Source: Betaproteobacteria bacterium (GTDB taxonomy: Bacteria > Pseudomonadota > Gammaproteobacteria > Burkholderiales > Thiobacillaceae). From it: a DNA stretch of 64,000 nt. The translations under genes and the position numbers were made by a program. The DNA lies in NCBI GenBank assembly GCA_016219425.1, contig JACRNB010000007.1:229176-293175 (forward strand), read 5' to 3'. Of the stretch, positions 1-7,411 are shown piece by piece (the first letter of the stretch is position 1; every line of letters begins with the position of its first letter). The notes under the pieces were generated by a model, which worked only from the letters and a program-made list of their open reading frames with translations, made no database searches and was not told the DNA's origin.

Positions 1-2
1 GC

Positions 3-266
3 CTCGCGCTCAACGCAGAGCGGGCAAGAAAGCTGGCTCCCGTGCTGGACGCCTTCTTTTCGACCATTGCCACCTTGCCCTTCGACGAAGCCGATGCCAA
101 GGCCGCGGCGGCGATTCGCGCTGCGCTAAAGATCATGGGGCAGCCCATTGACGCCTATGACGTTCTGATCGCCGGAGCGGGTCTGGCGCGGGGGTTGGTG
201 GTGGTCACGTCCAAACTCGGTGAGTTCAAGCGAGTTGGCGGATTACAGGTCGAGGATTGGCGCTGA
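3..266 (+). CDS. VapC-like PIN-domain toxin, C-terminal part (5' end outside window)
   Basis: The frame is open from the first bases of the window, so the N-terminus lies upstream. The visible part has the C-terminal half of a type II PIN ribonuclease: a hydrophobic helix, then PIDAYDVLIAGAGLARGL and VVVTSK, then GEF and EDW. This matches the usual PIN pattern of an acidic catalytic residue in AYDVLIA and a final strand followed by (N/K)..EF. VapC toxins cleave RNA and are held inactive by a co-transcribed antitoxin, which would lie outside the window. The canonical Asn of the T.N..EF motif is Lys here, whereas the remnant copy at 1963-2184 has Asn. Confidence 0.75.
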   Translation, partial: LALNAERARKLAPVLDAFFSTIATLPFDEADAKAAAAIRAALKIMGQPIDAYDVLIAGAGLARGLVVVTSKLGEFKRVGGLQVEDWR

Positions 267-519
267 ACTCAGCCGTCCTTTGTCGTCACCGAACAGTACG
301 AGATCGACGCAGTTTTTCCTCAGGGATTGCTCCCTCTCCATCTGTGTGTGGCTGTATGCCGGCTGCTTATCCCGAAAGGCGGCGGGCTACATGAACACCC
401 GCTGCCGGCCTGGGCGCGAGTTACTCGATGCCCCACAGTTCAAACCGACCCCTCAACAATTTCCCAGTGGCCGCTCTTGTCTGAGCCAACCCGTTGTATC
501 CGCCCCTGTTCGCGGAGTG
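45..519. repeat. 475-bp direct repeat, copy 1 (vapC 3' end to fic 3' end)
   Basis: This block is nearly identical to 1963-2434. Both contain the last 74 codons of the vapC-like gene, about 170 bp of spacer without a gene, and the last 80 bp of a fic gene on the opposite strand. Similarity stops abruptly at the CGCGGAGTG at 511-519, after which copy 1 continues into a hipA-like fragment and copy 2 continues into more of fic. Scattered single-base differences show the duplication is not recent. Confidence 0.85.
440..519 (-). pseudogene. fic gene 3' end fragment
   Basis: On the minus strand this encodes the last 26 or so codons of the Fic protein seen at 2355-2930, ending in GHWEIVEGSV, with a stop in the same place. 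It is cut at 519, where the hipA-like fragment begins. It is a by-product of the 475-bp duplication and cannot be functional. Confidence 0.7.
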
Positions 520-806
520 CCTTCGTCGCCGAACCCGGACGCCCCTACGACCTGGCCCCCGCCTACGACATGACCCCCATGGCCCTCGCCCCCCGCAGCG
601 GCGGCAGCCTGCCCGACACCCTTCCGGAAGCGGCCATCCACGCCAGCGTGGACAACCCCGCCTGGCGACGCGCCAAAGACTTGGCGCAGGACTTTCTGGC
701 GCGGATAGGCCACGCGGAGGGCTTCAGCCAGCGGTTTGGGGGGGGCATCGCCGCGCTGGAAAGGCATTTCGCGGCGGCGGGGGGGAGGATTGGGAGGTTG
801 GGATAG
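520..806 (+). pseudogene. HipA-like kinase, C-terminal fragment
   Basis: The frame through 520-806 reads PYDLAPAYDMTPMAL, followed by a helical tail and a stop. The LAP.YDM.PM segment is typical of the C-terminal part of HipA-family serine/threonine kinase toxins. No start codon or kinase core precedes it: the sequence upstream is the unrelated fic fragment, so this is a 5'-deleted remnant. The assignment rests on one short motif, so the family call is moderate. Confidence 0.5.
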
Positions 807-976
807 CGGCCATGCAGCAGCCGTGCCGGCGCCTAAGCTGCTGTTTCATGCAACGACACGGCGCCCGGCGTCATATCGAGTTACTGAAAAATCACCTCTG
901 AGACGGGTGAACGAAATTTCGGAACGCACTGCCATAATCGACCCCATCGCAACGACGCCTTCCGGAGGAGCCACTG

Positions 977-1231
977 ATGAATACCGTGATGCTCGAACTG
1001 CCGATGGACGCGCTGGCCTCACCAGGCATCTCGCCCGAATCACTGGCGAGTGAGGCGAAATTCATGCTGGCACTGAAGCTGTTCGAAGTCGGTCGATTGA
1101 GCTCCGGCAAGGCTGGAAATCTTTGCGGCATGGGGCGAGTGGAATTTCTCCTCGCGGCTGGGCGCGCTGGCGTGCCGGTGGTGGCTCTCGATGACGAGGA
1201 GTTGAGCGCGGAGTTTGGCGCAAATGCTTGA
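977..1231 (+). CDS. UPF0175-family antitoxin
   Basis: An 84-aa protein with an acidic hydrophobic N-terminus, then EAKFMLALKLFEVGRLSSGK and AGNLCGMGRVEFLLAAGRAG, the helical helix-turn-helix-like pattern of UPF0175 proteins. These are usually the antitoxin partner of DUF3368 PIN toxins. A good Shine-Dalgarno (GGAGG, 963-967) precedes ATG 977. It overlaps the downstream PIN gene by a few bases, as expected for a TA operon. It likely binds the toxin and its own promoter. Confidence 0.8.
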   Translation: MNTVMLELPMDALASPGISPESLASEAKFMLALKLFEVGRLSSGKAGNLCGMGRVEFLLAAGRAGVPVVALDDEELSAEFGANA

Positions 1232-1712
1232 CCGGGCGGTGGTCAACGCTGGGCCGCTGATCGCGCTGTCCCTCCTCAATAGGCTTGATCTGTTGTCCGC
1301 CTTGTTTACCGAATGCTGGGTGCCGCAGACGGTATTCAACGAGGTAGGGGTGGCGGGCATTGGCAAGCCCGGTGCGGAATCCTTGCAATCCGCTGCCTGG
1401 CAGGCTCGTGTGCGGGTAAGTCTGATGCCGGACCCTCTACTGGTGATGGAACTGGACGCTGGGGAAGCCGAAGTCATCAGCCTCGCCCGACAACTATCAC
1501 CCTGCCTTGCGATCATCGATGAGCGCCGAGGTCGGCGCATTGCGCAACAGGTCTATGGTCTTCCCGTGAAGGGCACAGCCGGGCTTCTGGTTGAAGCGCA
1601 TCGCCGAGGGCTGATCGCCAGCGTGCGCCCCAACTTGCTGGAATTGCGGGCTAGGGGTTACTTCATTGCCGATAACGTGATTGCAGCCGCTTGCCAGGCG
1701 GTGGGGGAATAG
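1224..1712 (+). CDS. DUF3368-family PIN-domain toxin
   Basis: The N-terminus MLDRAVVNAGPLIALSLLN carries the DUF3368 signature in which the usual first PIN Asp is replaced (VVNAGPLIAL). Further acidic positions occur in LDAGEAEVI and the CLAIIDERRGRRIA block, then the GTAGLLVEAHRRGLI motif common in this family. I place the start at ATG 1224, with CGCGGAG about 10 bases upstream; a TTG at 1215 would add three residues. It overlaps the UPF0175 antitoxin by 8 bases. Predicted role: RNase toxin of a type II TA pair. Confidence 0.8.
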   Translation: MLDRAVVNAGPLIALSLLNRLDLLSALFTECWVPQTVFNEVGVAGIGKPGAESLQSAAWQARVRVSLMPDPLLVMELDAGEAEVISLARQLSPCLAIIDERRGRRIAQQVYGLPVKGTAGLLVEAHRRGLIASVRPNLLELRARGYFIADNVIAAACQAVGE

Positions 1713-1735
1713 CCGTGCAAAGAGCGCACGGGCGG

Positions 1736-1960
1736 CCTCGAAAAACCTGGATTGATAGGGATAAAGAAGGGCGCCAGCCCTCCCTCCGAACCGTGCGTGC
1801 GGTTCTCCCGCACATGGTTCTCCAGTCAGTGGTTTCAACATCGTGATTGGCTCCGCCATGGACCGGTTGTGACCGGTTGTGGCCGGTAGCACTCCTTTGC
1901 ACGTCTGTTGAAGTTCGCCCCGACAAGACATAACACGCAAAGCAGTTATAAGAGGCCGCA
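1736..1960 (-). mobile_element. Group II intron 3' remnant (putative)
   Basis: On the minus strand this stretch reads GGAGAACC, a hairpin around GCGGGAGAACCGC, then CACGGTTCGGAGGGAGGG and a CCCTATC ending. That resembles the region downstream of the reverse-transcriptase ORF in bacterial group II introns; the translated form ...GEPHARFGGRAGALLYPYQ is also familiar from such elements. No reverse transcriptase remains. It lies directly between the intact TA pair and the second vapC copy, so it may mark the insertion or recombination that rearranged the locus. I could not fold domains V and VI with certainty. Confidence 0.45.
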
Positions 1961-1962
1961 GC

Positions 1963-2184
1963 CTGGACGCCTTCTTTTCGACCATTGCCACCCTGCCCTT
2001 CGACCAAGCCGATGCCAAGGCCGCAGCGGCGATTCGCGCTGCGCTAAAGATCATGGGGCAGCCAATGGACGCCTATGACGTTCTGATCGCCGGAGCGGGC
2101 CTTGCGCGGGGGTTGGTGGTGGTCACGTCCAATCTCGGTGAGTTCAAGCAAGTTGGCGGATTACAGGTCGAGGATTGGCGCTGA
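1963..2184 (+). pseudogene. vapC-like PIN toxin, 3' remnant (copy 2)
   Basis: An intact 73-codon frame equals the C-terminal half of the vapC-like gene at 3-266, but with no start or N-terminal half. It is preceded immediately by the intron-like sequence. It keeps the canonical T.N..EF motif (TSNLGEF). Without its first catalytic acids it cannot be an active nuclease. Confidence 0.7.
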
Positions 2185-2434
2185 ACTCAGCGTCCTTTGT
2201 CGTCATCGAACAGTACGAGATCGACGCAGTTTTTCCTCAGGGATTGCTCCCTCTCCATCTGTGTGTGGCTGTATGCCGGCGGCTTATCCCGAAAGGCGGT
2301 GGGCTACATGAACACCCGCTGCCGGCCTGGGCGCGAGTTGCTCGATGCCCCAGTTCAAACCGACCTCTCAACAATTTCCCAGTGGCCGCTCTTGTCTGAG
2401 CCAACCCGTTGTATCCGCCCCTGTTCGCGGAGTG
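1963..2434. repeat. 475-bp direct repeat, copy 2
   Basis: Partner of 45-519. Here the fic side continues into a longer fic sequence. The two copies in direct orientation flank the UPF0175/DUF3368 TA pair and could recombine to delete it. Confidence 0.85.
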
Positions 2435-2930
2435 TTTTGAGTTGGCGCTCCACGGTGCGCGTGCTCTTGTTCAGCAGGGTCGCCAACTCCCTGGCCGATA
2501 GGTGGGGTTGCCGCACCAGCCATTGCAGAATCTCATCCCTTACACCGACATTTACACCGACATCCACCACGGTCTCCGCCGCCACATCAATGTACTTGTA
2601 GAGCGAATTGGCGATGGCTTCGAGCATGAGGCCGATGAAGGGGCGGCAATCCACCGCGCCGGCATGCGAATCCTGCAACGCCTGGTAGTACAGCGCCTGG
2701 TTGTGATGCACCAGCGTTTCCATCGGCATCCAGGCAAACAGCGGGTTCCATTTTGAAAGAATCAACGTCTGCCACAGCCGCCCGATTCGTCCGTTGCCAT
2801 CGCGGAAGGGGTGGATGAACTCCAGCCCGTAGTGGACGGCGGAACTCTTGATGAGCGGATGCGCCGCGCTGGTTTTTCCCCAGTCCAGGAGTTGCCCAAC
2901 CCACACGCACCGACACGCATCGTTCCGGCA
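2355..2930 (-). pseudogene. Fic-family protein, N-terminally deleted
   Basis: The frame encodes LLDWGKTSAAHPLIKSS, the full catalytic Fic motif HPFRDGNGRIGR, and a C-terminal winged-helix region (LSARELATLLNKSTRTVERQ). Fic enzymes transfer AMP or other nucleotides to target proteins. The N-terminal part of the Fic fold, with any inhibitory helix, is missing: upstream sequence changes to unrelated low-complexity codons at about 2930, only 17 bp from the stop of the MocR gene. An ORF extends to 3008 but overlaps the MocR gene. I infer a deletion that removed the 5' half. Confidence 0.7.
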
Positions 2931-2947
2931 GCGTCGGTTTGCACGAT

Positions 2948-4354
2948 TCACCCTCGCCCCGCCAACCTCCCCAATTCCGCCAGCGCCGCCTCCACCCTCG
3001 CATCCCATGGCAGGGCCACGGCCAGGCGCAGGCAGTTCAGGTATTTCTCCTGCGGCGAGAACAGCCTGCCGGGGGTGAAGCTGATGCCGGCGGCCAGGGC
3101 TTGTTCATACAGGCGCATCGTGTCGCTTCCTTCCGGCAGTTCCACCCACAGGACAAACCCGCCCGCAGGCCGCGAGGTACGCGTTCCGGCGGGGAAATAG
3201 CGGTGGATGGCGGCCTGAGCGCGGGCCAGGTTGTCGCCGTAGGCCCGGCGCACGCGCAGCAAATGGCGCTCGAAGCGGCTGTCCGCCAGGTATTCCGCCA
3301 GCGCCAGTTGCGGCAGCGTGGCGTTGGCCATGGTGCCCACGTACTTCAAATGTTCCACCTGCTGCCGCCAGCGCCCCGGCGCGATCCAGCCCACCCGGTA
3401 GCCCGGCGCGATGGTCTTGGAAAAGGACGCGCACAACAGCACGTTGCCCTCCCGGTCATAGGCCTTGGCGGCGCGCGGGCGCTCGCGGCCATGAGCGAGA
3501 TCGCCGTAGACGTCGTCCTCGATCAGCGGGATGCCCCGCGCCGCCAGCAGCCGCACCAGTTTTGACTTGTGCGCGTCCGGCATCAGGCTGCCGGTGGGGT
3601 TGCTGAAATTGCTCACCGTCACCACCGCCTTCACCGGCCAGCGGTCCAGCGCCAGGGTGAGCGCCTCCAGGCTCAGACCGGCGTCCGGGTCGCTGGGAAT
3701 CTCCAGCGCCTGCATGCCCTGGGCCTCGATGGCCTGGAGGGTGCCGAAGAAGGCGGGCGTTTCGATGGCGATGATGTCCCCCGCCCGCGCCACCGCGCGC
3801 AGGGCCAGGTTGAGGGCCTCCTGGCAGCCGTCGGTGATGACCAGATCATCCGGCCCGAAATGGCAGCCGTACTCCGCCCCGCGCCGGGCGATGCGCTGAC
3901 GCAGCGATTCCTCGCCGGGCGGAAAGCTGTAGCGGCTGCCCACATCCTCCAACCCGCGCAGGCTGCGCTGGAGCGCGCCGCGCAAAGCCTCCAGCGGCAG
4001 AAAGGAGGGATGCGGCACGGCGGCCCCGAACGAAACCAGATCCTTGCGCTGGGTGTCGCGCGACAGACGCACCGCCAGTTCGGTGACGTTGACCGCGCAG
4101 GGGCCGTCCTGCGCCGCGCTGGGACGAGCCGGGAGCGGGGCCGATTCGGGATGACGCGCGAAAAACCCGGACTGGGGCCGCGCCTCCAGCCAGCCATGGC
4201 TTTCCAGCAGGCGGTAGGCCGCCACCACGGTGGCCTGACTCACGCGATGCTGCTCCGACAGCCGCCGCACCGAGGGCACCCGTTCGCCGGGCGGGTAGAC
4301 GCCCTGGCGGATGGAATCCTTCAACTGCGTGGCGAGGTGTTCGTAGAGGTTCAT
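2948..4354 (-). CDS. MocR/GntR-type transcription factor with aminotransferase domain
   Basis: About 468 aa. Residues 1-70 form a GntR winged helix (YEHLATQLKDSIRQGVYPPG, then RRLSEQHRVSQATV). The rest is a fold-type I aminotransferase with VSNFSNPTGSL, EDDVYGDL and the PLP lysine in SFSKTIAPGYRVGW. MocR regulators use PLP or an amino compound as effector. I place the start at the ATG ending at 4354, preceded by AGGAG; the open frame reaches 4420 but lacks a better site. It is divergent from the DUF1127 gene, its most likely target together with itself. The actual ligand is unknown. Confidence 0.9.
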   Translation of the reverse strand: MNLYEHLATQLKDSIRQGVYPPGERVPSVRRLSEQHRVSQATVVAAYRLLESHGWLEARPQSGFFARHPESAPLPARPSAAQDGPCAVNVTELAVRLSRDTQRKDLVSFGAAVPHPSFLPLEALRGALQRSLRGLEDVGSRYSFPPGEESLRQRIARRGAEYGCHFGPDDLVITDGCQEALNLALRAVARAGDIIAIETPAFFGTLQAIEAQGMQALEIPSDPDAGLSLEALTLALDRWPVKAVVTVSNFSNPTGSLMPDAHKSKLVRLLAARGIPLIEDDVYGDLAHGRERPRAAKAYDREGNVLLCASFSKTIAPGYRVGWIAPGRWRQQVEHLKYVGTMANATLPQLALAEYLADSRFERHLLRVRRAYGDNLARAQAAIHRYFPAGTRTSRPAGGFVLWVELPEGSDTMRLYEQALAAGISFTPGRLFSPQEKYLNCLRLAVALPWDARVEAALAELGRLAGRG

Positions 4355-4405
4355 GGCGGCTCCTGAATGTCCGGCCAGTCTGGGGCGGCACAGCGGCGCG
4401 GCAGC

Positions 4406-4490
4406 GATACAGCCGGGCATTCCGGTGACCGATACAGTGTTTCGGTTGCATCAACTGTACTGCGCCAATCGCCAACATGCTGTAGCTGTA
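4406..4490. promoter_or_regulatory. Candidate MocR operator region
   Basis: The divergent intergenic region carries two direct GATACAG repeats (4406-4412 and 4431-4437, 25 bp apart) and three CTGTA boxes (4455, 4480 and 4486). Spaced direct or inverted repeats of this kind are typical of MocR/PdxR operators. Assignment is by position and repetition only. Confidence 0.4.
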
Positions 4491-4543
4491 ATGGCCCCGG
4501 CGCCCCACCTAGCATGACGGCATCAGGCAACCAGGAGCCGACC

Positions 4544-4726
4544 ATGGCGAATCGGATCAGCAGACAGATGCAGGCGCTACGACGCTGGCTGGCCGAGGCG
4601 GCGACCAACCAGCGCGCCGAGGCGGAACTGCGCGCCCTGGACGAGCGGGAATTGCGCGATCTCGGTCTGGGACGCGGGGGGATTGCGTATGCCGTGCGTT
4701 GCGGGCGGGACGGTGTGGTGAGGTAA
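4544..4726 (+). CDS. DUF1127 small basic protein
   Basis: A 60-aa protein. The C-terminal part reads RAEAELRALDERELRDLGL followed by a short tail, the hallmark DUF1127 helix pair (L..LDDR.LRDIGL). The N-terminus is basic. DUF1127 proteins are small, often stress-induced and RNA-associated. The start at 4544 follows CAGGAG at 4532. It is divergently transcribed from the MocR gene. Confidence 0.8.
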   Translation: MANRISRQMQALRRWLAEAATNQRAEAELRALDERELRDLGLGRGGIAYAVRCGRDGVVR

Positions 4727-4734
4727 AGCAACGA

Positions 4735-4772
4735 TTGACATGCCCGAAATATGTTGGCATGTTCGCCAACAT
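4735..4772 (+). promoter_or_regulatory. TumE operon promoter with perfect palindrome
   Basis: TTGACA at 4735-4740 and a weak CATGTT at 4758-4763, 17 bp apart, form a possible sigma-70 promoter. A palindrome with perfect 8-bp arms (ATGTTGGC-N6-GCCAACAT, 4751-4772) covers the -10 and ends on the ATG at 4771. That suits an autoregulatory operator. If the promoter is right, transcription would begin about at the start codon and the mRNA would be leaderless. Confidence 0.45.
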
Positions 4773-5058
4773 GAAAGCCGAATTGATCACCCGGTTCCAC
4801 AATATTTCCGACGATGACACGGGTATCGAAATGGTGATCTGGAAGTTGCCGGCCCCTGTTTCCCCTTCAACACATGGGTACAAATACCGACTGGTCTATG
4901 TGAAACAAGGTTTGCGGGCCGTCGGTTTCGATAATGAACGTGGCAAAGGCGACCACAAGCACATCGGAGCGCAACAGTTCCCCTACGAATTCACGGATGT
5001 GGACCGTCTGGTGGATGACTTCATCAAAGAGGTGGAAAAGTGGCAAAACGAACATTGA
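4771..5058 (+). CDS. TumE-family toxin (DUF6516-like)
   Basis: About 95 aa: MKAELITRFHNISDDDTG, EMVIWKLP, YKYRLVYV, then GFDNERGKGDHKHIG and FTDVDRLVDDFIKEV. The DNERGKGDH(R/H)H block followed by F..VDRL..DF is the signature of TumE/DUF6516 proteins, predicted ribonuclease-like toxins. An upstream in-frame ATG at 4759 is an alternative start; neither has a Shine-Dalgarno. It overlaps the following HTH gene by 19 bp, indicating a TA operon. Confidence 0.75.
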   Translation: MKAELITRFHNISDDDTGIEMVIWKLPAPVSPSTHGYKYRLVYVKQGLRAVGFDNERGKGDHKHIGAQQFPYEFTDVDRLVDDFIKEVEKWQNEH

Positions 5059-5399
5059 CCATCACCCTGGACGCGGACTGGAAAAGCGCGATGCGCGCTT
5101 CCGCACGGCAAGCATTCGGGGCTAATGCCTACCAGGGCGAAACCCTGAATTTCGAGACGCCCGGGGCCTTTTTCTCCCGGCTGACCAGCCGCCGCTGGGC
5201 GGTACTCAATACGCTGCTGGGAGCAGGAGAGGTGCCGGTGCGTGAACTGGCGCGCCGCCTGGGCCGTGACGTCAAGCGAGTGCACGAAGACGCCGCCGAA
5301 TTGGTGGAATTGGGCTTGATTGAACGCACGGAGCACGGGGCGCTGCTTTGCCCCTTTGATGACATCCACATGGATATGCATATGAGGCAGGCCGCGTAG
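5040..5399 (+). CDS. Winged-HTH antitoxin partner of TumE
   Basis: 119 aa. The N-terminus looks like a short regulator arm (TLTITLDADW). The middle is a winged helix: RRWAVLNTLLGAGEVPVREL and ARRLGRDVKRVHEDAAELVE, ending LGLIERTEHGALLCP. This is the HVO_A0114-like DNA-binding family often found beside TumE-type toxins. It overlaps tumE and ends immediately before the convergent LysR gene (stop codons adjacent at 5397-5402). It probably both neutralises the toxin and represses the palindromic promoter. Confidence 0.7.
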   Translation: MAKRTLTITLDADWKSAMRASARQAFGANAYQGETLNFETPGAFFSRLTSRRWAVLNTLLGAGEVPVRELARRLGRDVKRVHEDAAELVELGLIERTEHGALLCPFDDIHMDMHMRQAA

Positions 5400-6302
5400 T
5401 TACTTCGACCCGTCACCCCGCAACCTCTCCACCAGATAGTCGATCAACGCCCGCACCTTGGCATCGCCCTGGCGGCTGGGCAGGTACAGGGCGTTAAGGC
5501 GCCGGAACGGTCCCAGTGGGGGATGGTCCGGCATCAGGCGGACGAGCCGTCCGGCGTCCAGGTCCGCCACTGCCACAAAGTCCGGCAGGATGCCGCAGCC
5601 CAGCCCCGCCAGCAGGAGTTGCCGCACCGCCTCGCTGCCGCTCACCACGGCGTTGCCCGCCACCCGCACGCGCACCGGGCCGCCTTCCGACTCGAATCGC
5701 CAAGGCTCCTGGGAGGCGGGGAGGCCCTGACGGATGCAGTTGTGCTGCGTCAGGTCGTCGGGGTGAACCGGTGCGGCGTGGCGTTCCAGATAGGACGGCG
5801 CGGCGCACAGGACGAAGCCCACCTCGCCCAGCGGTCGCGCGGCCAGGGCCTCGGACGGGTGGTCGGTGAGGCGCAACACCACGTCGAACCCCTCTTCCGC
5901 CAGGTCCACGAAACGATCCAGCAACACCAGATCCACGCGCAGTTCCGGGTGGCGTGCCAGCAGGCCGGGCAGCAGCGGCAGCAGGCGGCAGTGACCAAAG
6001 GCGACCGAGGCGCTCACCCGCAGCACGCCCCTGGGTGCGCCGGCCAGACGACCCGCGGCGGCCTGGGCCGCTTCCGCCGCCTGGGCCAGCAGGGCGCATT
6101 GGGCATGCACCGCCTGTCCGGCCTCGGTCAGGCTCATGGCGCGGGTGGAGCGGTGCAAGAGCTTCACACCCAGCCCCGCCTCCAGCCGGCTGACGTGCTT
6201 GCTCACCGCCGAGGCGGTCATGCCCAACTGCGCGGCGGCCCTGCCGAAGCCGCCGGCTTCCACCACCTTGGCGAATACGCCCATCTCCGTCAGCCAGCGC
6301 AT
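5400..6302 (-). CDS. LysR-family transcriptional regulator
   Basis: About 300 aa. The N-terminal winged HTH reads VFAKVVEAGGFGRAAAQLGM, then TASAVSKHVSRLEAGLGVKL and the usual FxRSTRA..LTEAG motif. The remainder is a two-lobed substrate-binding effector domain. It is of the CrbR/AaeR-like subgroup typical of single-gene LysR regulators. I chose ATG 6302, with GAGGCGG just upstream; ATG 6314 would add four residues. The target may be the divergent tautomerase gene, but no shared operator was evident and a palindromic repeat lies between. Confidence 0.9.
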   Translation of the reverse strand: MRWLTEMGVFAKVVEAGGFGRAAAQLGMTASAVSKHVSRLEAGLGVKLLHRSTRAMSLTEAGQAVHAQCALLAQAAEAAQAAAGRLAGAPRGVLRVSASVAFGHCRLLPLLPGLLARHPELRVDLVLLDRFVDLAEEGFDVVLRLTDHPSEALAARPLGEVGFVLCAAPSYLERHAAPVHPDDLTQHNCIRQGLPASQEPWRFESEGGPVRVRVAGNAVVSGSEAVRQLLLAGLGCGILPDFVAVADLDAGRLVRLMPDHPPLGPFRRLNALYLPSRQGDAKVRALIDYLVERLRGDGSK

Positions 6303-6380
6303 GGTCCGCCTCATTCACGTTGATCCTAAAAAACCGCAGCCGATGGATAAATCCATTACGGCTTAATGCGTTGCGAGTTT

Positions 6381-6438
6381 CCTGTAGGTGCGAATTCATT
6401 CGCACTGAAGCCTGTGCGAATGAATTCGCACCTACAGG
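6381..6438. repeat. GTAGGTGCGAAT palindromic repeat, inverted pair
   Basis: Two units of the 22-bp motif that begins GTAGGTGCGAAT and ends ATTCGCAC stand head to head, giving a near-perfect 58-bp hairpin. The same motif occurs at 14009, 26091, 33607-33867 (six copies) and 54886-55020 (four copies). This is a REP/BIME-like family. Confidence 0.85.
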
Positions 6439-6551
6439 CGCTTCAACTACGGTTTTAGATTGATATGGAAACAATATTGTGAAGCCAGCGCGGATTGTTT
6501 CCATTACAGCCATAAAAAAGAATGAGCGCCCCTGCCCCTGCGGAGTCCGCC

Positions 6552-6932
6552 ATGCCCTACCTCCAGATTCGTATCGCCTCCCCCCATCCTGTTGATCCGG
6601 CCCGTCTCGGCGAGGCGGCGACTCGCCTCATGGCGGAAGTGATGCACAAGCGCCGCGAGGTGACGGTGGTGGAGGTCGTGCCCAGCGCTGGCGCGTGGTT
6701 CGTGGATGGCGCGCCCGTTTCCGGCCCCGCCGTCCAGGCCGACATCAAGATCACCCGGGGAACCAACACGGAGGCGGAGAAGGCCCGCCTGCTGGCGGCG
6801 TTCCAGGGTTTGTTGCGGGAGACGCTGGGCGATCTGGCGGCCCCGGCCTATGTGGTGATCCATGAGATCGCCGCCACCGACTGGGGCTATGACGGCCTGC
6901 CCCAGGCCGCGCGGCTGACGGCGAAACGGTAG
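6552..6932 (+). CDS. Tautomerase-family protein
   Basis: 126 aa with Pro directly after the start Met (MPYLQIRIASP), which becomes the catalytic N-terminal Pro1 of the 4-oxalocrotonate tautomerase superfamily. The second half repeats the fold pattern (DIKITRGTNTEAEKARLL and AYVVIHEIAATDWGYDG), so it is a long, two-unit form. It acts in the cytoplasm as an isomerase of unknown substrate. The ATG at 6552 is chosen for Pro1 and the upstream GGAG; an upstream in-frame ATG at 6522 would bury the catalytic Pro. It is followed 11 bp later by an NTF2-like gene, probably in one operon. Confidence 0.8.
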   Translation: MPYLQIRIASPHPVDPARLGEAATRLMAEVMHKRREVTVVEVVPSAGAWFVDGAPVSGPAVQADIKITRGTNTEAEKARLLAAFQGLLRETLGDLAAPAYVVIHEIAATDWGYDGLPQAARLTAKR

Positions 6933-6943
6933 GAGGGCGCGCC

Positions 6944-7402
6944 ATGGAAATCCACGCTCATCCCATCACCGGCGCGGAATGCGCCGATCCCGCCACGCCC
7001 CTGGGGGCGCTGTCCGAGTTCTACCGCGCCTTCAATGGCCGCAATCTGGCGCTGATGCGGCAGAACTGGCATGCCGCGGAATGTGTGCTGGACAACCCGC
7101 TGGGCGGCCTCCGCCGGGGCTGGGGCGAGATCGAACCGCTCTACGCGCGCCTGTTCGAGGGCGCGGCGCGGGTGCAGGTGGCGTTCTTCGACTACACCTT
7201 GCATCTGGGCGGCGAGTTGTTCGTGGCCGCCGGGCGGGAGCGGGGCCAGTTTGCTCGGAATGATGAGCGCATCGACCTCGCCATCCGCACCAGCCGGGTG
7301 TTTCGATTTACGGAGGGGCGCTGGCGGCAGGTTCACCACCACGGCTCCATCGAAGACCCGGCGTTGCTGGCACGCTATCAGGCAGCGGTTCTGGCGCGCT
7401 GA
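6944..7402 (+). CDS. NTF2-like (SnoaL/DUF4440-type) protein
   Basis: 152 aa. It has the cone-fold pattern of the NTF2 superfamily: LSEFYRAFNGRNLALMRQNW, a W/G-rich turn (LRRGWGEIEPLYARLF), strands LAIRTSRVFRF and GRWRQVHHHGSI at the end. The HHHGSI ending is common in SnoaL-like proteins of this type. It lies 11 bp after the tautomerase with an AGGAGG-like site. Function is not assigned; such proteins are often isomerases or ligand-binding proteins. Confidence 0.75.
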   Translation: MEIHAHPITGAECADPATPLGALSEFYRAFNGRNLALMRQNWHAAECVLDNPLGGLRRGWGEIEPLYARLFEGAARVQVAFFDYTLHLGGELFVAAGRERGQFARNDERIDLAIRTSRVFRFTEGRWRQVHHHGSIEDPALLARYQAAVLAR

Positions 7403-7411
7403 GTGGGCGTC

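Noticed and set aside
2930..3008. N-terminal extension of the Fic frame to 3008
   Set aside because: It reads over the end of the MocR gene in another frame and is Gly/Arg-rich filler with no Fic similarity.
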